DNA of 64,000 bases from positions 1,178,001 to 1,242,000 of the forward strand of contig JAGFMI010000010.1 of the NCBI GenBank assembly GCA_021030905.1, given 5' to 3'. This stretch comes from Pyrenula massariospora (Eukaryota; Ascomycota; Eurotiomycetes; Pyrenulales; Pyrenulaceae). The translations under genes and the position numbers were made by a program. This document shows positions 55,017 to 64,000 of this stretch, in pieces. The notes beneath the pieces were generated by a model. It saw only the letters and a list, made by a program, of their open reading frames with translations. It did not search any database and had not been told where the DNA came from. Within the stretch, counting starts at the first letter, position 1. Every line of letters begins with the position of its first letter.

Positions 55017-56805
55017 GGTTCACGGGGCAAATTGGCGTTGGTACAAACGATCTTCATGAGCTGTAGAATGAATGCGAACAAGAATGAGAGATTGGGAATG
55101 CAGCCAGCCAGAGTTCAAGACGGAATTGCGGCTCTTTGGGAGGGAGCAGCGAGTAAACGAGGTTTGTGGGCTGCATTGAAACTTTGTGCGAGAAGATGAA
55201 GTTGTCGCCGCCGCCAGCACGTGACGCGGCATTCAACAACAGGTGAAGGAAGGAGCGGCATTTTTCAATTTCAGGCACAACAACATACCATAACCATCAC
55301 CAAGCTTCACACTCTCTGCAGAGCACCGGGAAGTTGCAGGGGAGCGAATGTTGATCATGAAGCTAGATGCTCATCACCTGAATTCCGAACACCAGTGGTG
55401 CCGTACCTGCGATGAAAGAGGACTCATCGTACATGCTCATTGCTCGATTGTCGCTCGAATGTGGACTATTAAGATGTCATTCACGTCTTCAAGGCTGGAA
55501 GTGAGGCGAATAGATAGGTGAGAAAATTCATTTACGCTTGAAAAAGTCCCGCGTTGCTGGAAAGCACCTTGTGGCATCTCACTCCAGTCGAAACAACTGT
55601 AAACTGCTGATGTCGCAGTCAATGCCAGCATATCCCTTCACAAGACCGAAGATAACAAGGAGTTCACCAACTTCTCTATGATTTCTAAGCTCGAGGGAGC
55701 AACCCACCTTGGAGCACAATGGCAAGGCACGGTGCCCTTAGAATTCACCAAATTTTCGCCCGTTATACTATGCCGCGTCTCTGAATATTTGTCCTTCTTG
55801 GGATATTACTTGGTCACGCCAGACAATATTTCTGGCCAGTTTCTGGCGCTCATGTTCGCGCCAGTGAACATCTAGGAGTGTCTGCGCGAGAGAAGCATTT
55901 AAAGGGCCGGCCGCACAGAAGTGAAAAGATTCTTTAACGAACAATGCAAAAGCCGTCGGTGAACAATAATTAGATATCGTTCAAGGAAGATCCCAAGGAC
56001 AATTATGGGTGATGAACGAACGTGACGCGTGGCGCTCCAGCCTCGTAGGATTAAGCGAGCCCCGCTCCACAGACGGGATCCTTCGGGAGCGAAACCCGCC
56101 ATCAGATCGTTTTCTGCGTGATCTGAATTGATGGCAGAACGAATACACCAATGATTGCAAGATGTTGAGTACCCTTATTTTCTTCTTTTCAGCCCTAGGC
56201 TAAGCCTACGCTTCACGGTATCTCTCCAGCAGCAGCGAGAGCTTCAAGATGCGAGCCACTGATGGGCGCGGCTCAACATGAAACGAGGCACTGCAGCAGC
56301 ACACAAAACGCGGGTCGCTTACTAAAGCTTGTTGACCTAGACCAATCGCCATGGCTGCTTGTACAAGGACCTCGGGAAGTTGCCATGCCTAGAAGGTCCG
56401 TGTCCAATGGCGGACAGGGGCAGTGTCTTAAGCTTAAAGACGGCGTCCCTTATTTTAAGGTAGCTTCACGTTAGTGCTCACTTCGGCCGTCTCAAATCTT
56501 TCGGCGCCCTGCAGGCCTGATCCTTCTTGCTAAGATGCTCGCCAAAAACGCAGGACGAGAGACACCATGGAGATAAGCATCTTTCAACAGCGAGAGAATG
56601 CGGCCCATGGGGCCATTTCTACAGAGCCTCACGTGGCGGTACACCATCGGGCGCTTGTCCTCCGGTCGATCTTGCGAAGATCGAAATTGAATCATCCCAT
56701 TATTTAGAAGAGCTACGTCCTGAGCGAGGCTGCGACTCTGCTTCATGTTTTCAGCCTTGGAAGAATTCCTGAACACGCCAACAAAGATCTTCGCGGCCTA
56801 GAAAT
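55017..56805. other. Intergenic, no gene recognised
   Basis: Nearly 1.8 kb with only short, motif-free frames on both strands. It contains the upstream regions of two divergent genes. Confidence 0.45.
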
Positions 56806-58898
56806 TTGGGGATGCCTCAACCCTATCATAAAGTCGTTTCGAGTGCCGATTTTGCAACGCCGATTCCGTTTCAAACTCCAAAAGGTCGCCGCGACCGCGA
56901 TGACGAGGAAACAATATGGAAGAAGCTCATGGTCGTCCCGGGCCTCGTTGTCACTACCGCATTCGCTGTGACGTTACTTGTGATTCGATCACAAGGATGG
57001 ACAAGCTCATTGTCCTTTGCTAGTCGCGTCTTTCGGCACCCTTCAATTGTTGGTATTGTCGTCCAGCTCTTGTCACACGCGCTAGGCATGCTCCATGTTT
57101 ACTCTTTATGTTGGTCTTACGGTCACATCTTGAAGGTAGTGATGTAGGCTGATTTGAGATAGGTACTACTATAAGCTTGTCTGCTAGAACATATTTCGCT
57201 AAAAAGTCTTTCACTTTGACATGGGTCAATTACGTCAATGCTATTCGTGCCTCTCGACTCGACTCTTCGTTGCCTTGGGGCTGGTATCGGCTCACGCTTC
57301 TAATTTTTTTGCTCTTCACGCTTCTCCCTGGAGCTTTATGGGCTGGGGCGATTACCCCAGTCCTTGCGAACAAGCACGGAACGACCGATCTAGAAGTCCA
57401 GGATTACAAAAACACTTCCTGGATCAAAGTCGGGGATTCTAAAACGAAAACCGCGTCCAGCAAAAATACGGCGGATGGGTTTTGGACGTTCAATCCTGCT
57501 GGTGATCTGGAAGGGTCGCTCATCAATTCTGCTTCAAGCGCTAGCAACCGTGCCAGCAATGACACCGGCAATGGCACGAGCGTTATCCACGCGAAACTAG
57601 ACAAGACAAAGTACAGCTACTTCAATCGAAGCTACGGAATAGGTGCAACTGTTGGCTTGCGTGACCGCCTGTTTTCAAACAATGTTACAGGCTATAGCTA
57701 TTTCGAAGACGGTTTCAAATCAGTGATCGAATGCGTCTACAACAAATCCGATGATTTGTACTTCGAACCATCTGCCAATCAGCCTGATGGTTGGCTTCTT
57801 CAAGTCTATGAAGCGAAGGGCAGGCTCCCCAACACGAAGGGTGGCGGGATCGATTATGTCGCGGCGACTATGGCCAGAAATCCAGCTATGCTCATGATCG
57901 ACACAGATAGCGGGATGGGAAAGTTTATGGTTGGCATGGCTACCTTCGGGCCTCAATACGCTACTCTGAACCATACGCAGTGCGAAGTCACTTTTACACC
58001 GACGGAGTTCTCTGTCGCCGTCGACGTTGTAAACAAGACCATCACTGTCGATCCTGTTCAAGACAAGGATTGGTTCCAGAACAAGACGGTCGCCGACGCA
58101 CTACATGGTCAACTTCTACATATCCTATACGACATGGCCCAATCCCTTAGTACTTCTCTTTACACCAATCCCATTGGCTCCGCCTTTCTCAACAATCAAG
58201 CCGCTATGCAAGACCTCAATCACGACACGTCTGAAAAGACGAACCTCACAGCGATCGAGAACACTTTCACGTCCATCCTTGACGACAGTATGGTCGCGTA
58301 TTCGACCGCCCAAATCATGCTCCTCAATGACACTAAATCCGTCTCCGTCAACATTACTTCCAACGCATACACTTTTGGCACGACAAACTATATCTATCCT
58401 ATCGTGTCCCTCAACTTTCTAATCTGTCTCGTTGTTCTTCTTGAAATGCTCCGTACCAGATTTTGGCGCCGCATTTCGAAATTCGACTTTATCGATGCCA
58501 AGAACGTCATCCTTGCCGCCAGCGACGCAGGTAGGGGAATGGCCATAGAATCCGAGTCCCTCCACAGGCAGGCCGGGAGCAGATGGGTGGCAGACCCGGA
58601 CGATCGATTAATCGGAGGGATCAGGGCGGTATTGGCCAAAGGGGGAAGCAGAGGTGGAGGGATTGCTGTCGCACTAGAGCACGGAGATGTTGAGATGCGG
58701 CCGAGGGGCTTTAGGGATGCTGGAGAATATGCGCAGAATGGGGAGTACACACCCGGCTTGAGGAGCGAAGGGGAGATGACACCAGGGTTCATGGGAGCGG
58801 AGGATGATCGGATACCGTTGAAGCAGATGGGTCAGGCGATGGGCCATACGAGAGACAGGTCTCGGGACAGCAATGGTTCTGATGGTTTGGTGCGGTAA
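56806..58898 (+). CDS. Large membrane glycoprotein of unknown function
   Basis: Two exons, 56806-57143 and 57188-58898, give 682 aa. The 44-nt intron has a weak GTAGGC donor, but the join is in frame and also links the first two membrane segments to the body. Membrane segments: MVVPGLVVTTAFAVTLLVI, the HPSIVGIVVQLLSHALGML region, RLTLLIFLLFTLLPGALWAG, and near the C-terminus YPIVSLNFLICLVVLLEML. Between the last two lies a long extracellular region with many N-x-S/T sites (KNTSW, SNDTGNGTS, YNKSDD, NHTQC). A charged, Gly-rich cytoplasmic tail ends the protein. This four-helix plus ectodomain layout is a widespread fungal family without assigned function. Confidence 0.75.
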
Positions 58899-59482
58899 AT
58901 GTCGGATGGATGGCATGTGCTTGTCATGGTAATGTTGTTATGATACCCCACTATATGTTGCATAGATACAGCGTTTTCACTTTCAGGAATAGGTGAATGG
59001 CTTTGCCTATGGATTTATCTGCCTCCCTTAAGTCAACACGCGCTACTCTAAGGTGACATGAGTGAATCCATCCGAGCATAGGTACAGGTACCTTACTGGC
59101 TATGTCGGGAGAAAGTTATTCCACGTCCGACGATTTATCCTTCCGTTCCTGCCTCTCATCCCAGCAACGAGAGCTTGGCCAATTGAATCTAAACTTGCAA
59201 AGACATCCTTCTACTGCTTATTCTCTGGCTGTCTCTATAGAGATTCCATCCAAGAATGTGTAAAAGAATCCATTCTTTCCCGCAGACCCATCGATTAGAT
59301 CACAAGATGCGCCACTTGCGATGTGGCTGTGGTCGCGGCCTGGCGATCGGCCATCAGGCTCGCACCGCGTTTTACTACCAATTCACGCCTTGTTCTACAA
59401 AATCTTCCTCGATCTACTTGTCGAAACTTTTTCGCGGCGATTTTGAATCATCATTATCGTTTCCGGCTAAAGTATATCGAAC
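58899..59482. other. Intergenic, promoter region of HET gene
   Basis: Two overlapping short plus-strand frames (59062-59298, 59256-59585) show no motif. No repeat recognised. Confidence 0.45.
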
Positions 59483-61675
59483 ATGGGCAGTCTTGACAGA
59501 ACTCTTGCTCCAATTTTCGGTCTTTGCACGGAGTGCTTGGAACGCTTCCATTCAATGCCCGCATTCAACGCCAAGCTCGCTCTAGATTGTTACCGCTATA
59601 ACTTGTGCTCGTTCCGCGATCCTGACGTTCTTGGTGCTGCTCAATTCGAAACGACTTTCCATAGACTTCAACTTTTCCGGTCGCAATGCAAGTTTTGCTG
59701 TTGGTGTTCAGAACTTGTTACAGAGTTCTTTCGAAGTGAAAATAAGAAACTTTTTCGACCACTACCTGGCGTTAATTGGACTCGGATGCCACTATATGTA
59801 GAATTTCATGCTCGTCCCGGATCTGATCCCGAAAATTTCAGCTATACGGACTACGATCATCTTCAGGTAACTATCTCGTGCAAGCTTGGAGAAGATGTTG
59901 ATTGCTTCCCTACTCAACGGCTTACTCCTTCCGTGTCCTTTAGTTAGTAGTATTTATTGTCTTGTCCGCTGTGTTACTAAAGTCTCTCAGATGATCCTGC
60001 TGCCAGATTCATTAGCACAAGACCGGCGAACTCTTGGGTTGGCTCCCCTTATCCTTTTACCAGAGCAGTTTCATGGCTCAGAGAATGCTTGTCGTCGCAT
60101 TCACGATGCTCTGAAGAAGGAGGATATAGAAAGACTAGCAATTCCCCACAGCGTCTTGTTGACGTGAGTAGGTTTGACGATGATTCAGATCTCCGGCTCA
60201 TCAAAGGCCAATCAATCCAGGGGCACCCGACCTACATCTGTTTGAGCTATTGCTGGGGTGGACACCAGTCGGAAGCTACTACATCCCGTAACCTGGAATC
60301 GCGCTCGAAAGGTTTTCGCAGCAGAGATCTACCTCAAACTATCAGTGATGCTGTTCGCGTCTGTCGCGCTCTTGGTGTTTACTATCTCTGGGTTGACTCG
60401 TTGTGCATTGTGCAAGACGATCCAGAAGACAAGATGCGCGAGATCTCAAGGATGTCATCCATATATTCTGGTGGTCTTCTCACAATTGCTGTGGCTAGCT
60501 CACGAAACGTCTCTGAAGGATTCCTCCACAAGAATTCGTGTATGAAAGAGGCGATCCTTAGTGAATTGCCGTATTGGTGCAATGACGGGAAAATAGGAAC
60601 TATCAGCTTTCATGAAGATCAACACGTGGATTATCCTTTATTTTCCCGGGCATGGACACTTCAGGAGCGCTTTTTGTCCTCTCGCATGTTGATGTTCTGC
60701 TCTAATCAGTTGAGATGGAGTTGCAAATCTGTCCATAAATATGAAGGGGGTGCGAGAAAGCAGCTGGTGGATCCTTATCTCCTTCCTCCGTCTGCCTCGG
60801 TGGAAGACGAACTTGAGGAGAGATTCTCTCACAGATGGCGTTCGATTGTTAGTGCATACAGCGGCCTCGATTTAACGGAGAAAGATGATCGACTTATGGC
60901 TGTTGCGGGTATTGCCGAACAATTATCTACACCACGACACGGACCTTACCTTGCTGGGCTTTGGGGCAACAGCATACACAATGATCTGATGTGGGAGAGG
61001 AAGCGCAGTTATTGTGTAAGTCCCAAACTACCTACGTTTATTGCAGACAAGGATTATTTTGCAGCGAAGAGAGCCCGCCTCCCTAGCTGGTCATGGATAT
61101 CCATCGACGGACCTGTTGCGTGGTATTTTGTCATATTTCCCAAGGTTGCTGCTATGCATGACACGTCTCTAGAGCCCTTTTTAGAGCCCCCGAGTGCAAA
61201 ATATCTTCACATCAGACTTATGGACTACCAGATGCAATATCCGCTGGTGGATGCTTTCCATACACCTTTTGGACCTACATCTTGTGGTATACTAAGCATT
61301 GAGGGGCCCATTCTACAAGTAAGGGGGTTCGAATCCATTTCGGGGGATGGATATACCGGAGATAGATATGTCACTGCACAATTCGAACATGAGCCCCAGA
61401 GACGGCGATGTCTTCGCCTGCGTATAGATTATGCAAAAGACTGGGAGGGCATCGAGGACTCGGACATATGGCTTTTACTAATTCAAGCAGAAGTTCTCAT
61501 AAACCATGATATGAAGGGACTTGTGTTGCAACGGCTCCCAAATAAGCAACAGAATGCCAGCTCTACCGCGTCTCTGCGCTTTGTGCGTCTGGGAACGTTT
61601 ACTGGAGATAAGGTTGGAGATCGGGTTGCTGCTTTGTTTCCACAATCGTGCAAGAGGATTATTGAACTTGAATGA
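59483..61675 (+). CDS. HET-domain protein, intact
   Basis: Two exons, 59483-59942 and 59991-61675 (48-nt intron, GTTAGT donor, TCTCAG acceptor): 714 aa. The cysteine-bearing N-terminus (LCTECLERF; SQCKFCCWC) leads to the HET domain: YICLSYCWGG at 235-244, LWVDSLCIVQDD at 286-297, YSGGLLTIAVAS, then SRAWTLQERFLSSRML. The C-terminal part includes the usual DRLMAVAGIAEQ, YLAGLWG and LPSWSWIS motifs. HET domains have a TIR-like fold and cause cell death on heterokaryon formation; partner specificity is not predictable here. No in-frame interruption was seen. The 3' end faces another HET gene 660 bp away. Confidence 0.92.
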
Positions 61676-62337
61676 CAAGCCCTTCAAAGTTACTACCCTT
61701 TCGACCAGATGGTCATCATTTCAACCAGACACTAGCTAGCCATGACACATCATTGACCACTCACCTTGATACTCCATCGTGATCCACACCTCATCGTTCC
61801 AGGTATACCGATAGCCTTAGCCTCCGCTAGTACCTTGAAAAGCGCCTATACAGTCGCAACAGAATATGCTACTAAGACTCCCTAACATACGCCAAATCCC
61901 CGGGATTCCAGTATGAAGAAGGCTGTGAACACACAACACGCATATCTTCACCACGCTCTTTTACAATTCACGAGGCTATCTGTCCCAGCACGCCACAAAC
62001 ATTGGCATCTCCCCGGATATACATTTAAACCGGGCGCAGATGTCGTTGGTGGTAGTCTGTCTCGGAGCTTTGCAATGGTATGGTTCTCTTAATAGATGTC
62101 ACAATCTTGCTGATTGATGGTTACAACTTGTAATGACACTTCGAAGAACCTACTATTAACCTTTCGCAGAATATATCTATCAAAGTTAGTGGATAGAACA
62201 TCATCGTCTTAAACATTCAAGCTAATCCTACAACATATCCTACACCAAGCCCAAGCCGCACTCACAAACCTCCAATCAATCCATCCCCTCCCACTACCCC
62301 CCAAAACTCCCCACCCACGAATCACATCAACCGCCCA
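61676..62337. other. Intergenic between convergent HET genes
   Basis: Shared 3' region, C-rich near 62250-62340. No gene or element recognised. Confidence 0.5.
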
Positions 62338-64000
62338 TCAAACAACAACCACCCTCTCAACCCCCGCCCCCACCAAATCCCAAACCCCATTCCCACCCCC
62401 AACCCCCCTCCTCACCGTCCAGAACCCAATCCGCCGAAACGTCCTAACCCTCCTCCTACCAACCCGATCCTCCCGCCCAAGTACGAAGTTCGGCGCCGCG
62501 ATCTCCCGCTCACCCGCGTCACCGAGCACGATTGCGTGCTCCCACGCGTCGTCGGGGTGTTGGTGGGGTTGCGGTTGGGTTTCGAGGATGCGCAGGCAGT
62601 AGACTAGCGCGGAGAATTTGTGGGCGGGGGAAGATGTGCGGGCTGCGGTCGTTTGGGAAGCAGTTGTCATTGAGGCTGAGCAGGAGTGGCAGGAGTGGGA
62701 GGGGGGGTCTGTTGAGGAATTAGAGGGCATAGGATGGGGGATTGGGACGGATTTTAGTTGGCAGTCGGATATGAAGCTCGATTCATGCTCCTTGTCGTAG
62801 ATAAAGGCCTGTTCTGGGTCCAGAAAAGGATAGATCGCTGCCTGCGTGGACTTCTCGTGCGTGTCGTCGTAGTGTAGATGTGCGGGGAGGAGGCGGCCGG
62901 TGAGTTCGATGTACGGAGGTAGATCTGGGGATTTGAGTTGCAGTGTTGGCGACCAGAATGCGCTTTGGAGGACGGCATCGCAGGGTTGGCACTTGGAATG
63001 AATCCCATCGTCCTGTGCGAGGAATACGCATTCTCCTTGGACCGACGCCCAGCTCCAGGATGGACAGGTGTCATCATCTTCGGGTGCGCTCAGCGCCCGT
63101 CCGTTCTCTAGCGTGGTGATGTAAAATCCCAGCCCGCGGAGTATGTCTCCGGCCCAGAGCCCCGCAAGATACGTATCGTTGCCGAGCCGCTGCGCGAACT
63201 TGCGGGCCAGGCCAGCGAGTGCTGGGATCCGGTCGGAGTGCTTTGTAATGTTTCGGCGGCTGTAGCTTTCCACCAGCTTCATCCAGCGCTGGTATACGAC
63301 ATGGTCATCCGATGATTGCAGGGCCTCGCTGACAGTGGAGATCCAGTTCATCGACCGGCTTCTTTGTGTGAGACCGTTGCAATCACAGGTTCTGTTATGT
63401 TGGCATAGGTATTCTATCTCGAGTTTTCTGAATGAGAGGAGTCGTTTAGGTAGAATCCATTCTTGGAGACACCATGCCCGTAGGTGGAGAGGTTCTTCTT
63501 TATTGTGGTACATGCTGTAATCTAAGCTTGCAAGGAGCTGGCGAGACTGGTTTCCGGTATCGTTATCTTCTGGCGGAATATCATACGATCTGGGTAAATT
63601 TGGAGATTGAGGGCGAAGAAATTCCTCGGAACAACTGCTTGCAGAAGTAGCAGCAATTGTGACGAATGCGTTTTCATAAATGGAACACATTTTCTGCGCC
63701 TCACGTAGCCACTCGTCACTAAAAAATTGTGAGCCTCCTCTGTTCGAACGGGTACTTGTATCGCTCACCAATCGTCTTGAACAATACAGATGGAGTCAAT
63801 CCACAAGAATCTAATTCCTAATGCATGACATACCCGAACAGCATCTTTATATGTAGGTGAAAGATCGATAAATCGAATCCCTGACATTATCTTTTGCATA
63901 GTCGCTTTCGTCGTCTTCAGTGGAATACCATCGCCCCAACAATAGCTTAGAGCGGCATATAGAAACTTTGGGAATTTGATTTCAACGAGTCTCACTAAAC
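62338..64000 (-). CDS. HET-domain protein, 5' end beyond window
   Basis: Read leftwards from base 64000: KFLYAALSYCWGDG, RVCHALGIRFLWIDSICIVQ, then a 50-nt intron (63768-63719, GTGAGC donor, TTTTAG acceptor), then EWLREAQKMCSIYENAFVTI, HLRAWCLQEWILPKRLLSF, RIPALAGLARKF, TYLAGLWAGD and CPSWSWASVQG. These are all HET blocks in order, with no interruption. The N-terminal cysteine region lies outside the window. The C-terminal 130 residues contain Ser/His-rich repeats and an Arg/Gly/Val-rich end encoded by very C-rich DNA. It is clearly diverged from the convergent HET gene at 59483, so they are not recent duplicates. Confidence 0.9.

Noticed and set aside
61325-61345. Another B-box-like GGTTCGAATCC
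   Set aside because: It lies inside the intact HET frame and has no tRNA fold.
1-64000. Search for retroelements, LTRs, Polinton- or virus-like genes and CRISPR arrays
   Set aside because: No reverse transcriptase, integrase, capsid or polymerase motifs, no long terminal repeats and no regularly spaced repeat array were seen.

Overview
The window is genomic DNA of a filamentous ascomycete (Pezizomycotina). Genes are split by many short introns (about 44-100 nt, GT...AG, some with a CTRAY-like branch site). The gene families are fungal: HET heterokaryon-incompatibility proteins, NACHT-ankyrin NLRs, SET/post-SET proteins, F-box/ankyrin proteins, small cysteine-rich secreted proteins and an orphan O-methyltransferase. 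A leotiomycete or dothideomycete would fit, but the class cannot be fixed from sequence reading alone. No tRNA, rRNA, CRISPR array, retroelement or virus-like element was recognised.

Layout. 1-8.1 kb: a HET gene with two in-frame stops running off the left edge, a single-pass membrane protein, a second decayed HET fragment, a five-exon CorA-like membrane protein and a 53-aa secreted cysteine-rich peptide whose second exon is easily missed. 8.1-10.6 kb is almost gene-free. 10.6-27 kb: two large NLRs, the second with an N-terminal nucleoside-phosphorylase domain and ten ankyrin repeats. Between them lie a zincin-related reading frame, a LovD/EstB-like serine hydrolase and a secreted SET-domain protein. 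27-30.3 kb is poor in genes. 30.3-42.3 kb: a five-exon dynamin-like GTPase, methionine aminopeptidase 2, an unknown gene, an O-methyltransferase and an F-box-ankyrin protein. 43-59 kb: two secreted cysteine-rich proteins, a seven-exon secreted zincin (HELLH), an F-box/DUF7730-like protein, a kinase-like protein, a DUF7918-like protein and membrane proteins. 59.5-64 kb: two convergent HET genes, the second running off the right edge.

Mobile DNA. Five related 89-95 bp miniature inverted-repeat elements share ends close to AGGCTGGATATCAGAAGTC. They lie upstream of NLR 1, of the hydrolase and of NLR 2, in one intergenic gap, and inside an intron of the zincin gene. A second, unrelated element of about 215 bp with an AT-rich core lies just upstream of methionine aminopeptidase 2.

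How it fits together. Three HET loci plus one relic, two NLRs, a dynamin-like GTPase, ankyrin proteins, secreted cysteine-rich proteins and nearby small transposons make this look like an accessory non-self-recognition region. The genes have mixed orientation and separate promoters, so they are probably not co-transcribed. Exon joins were inferred by hand from splice signals and frame continuity; junction coordinates may be off by a base or so.
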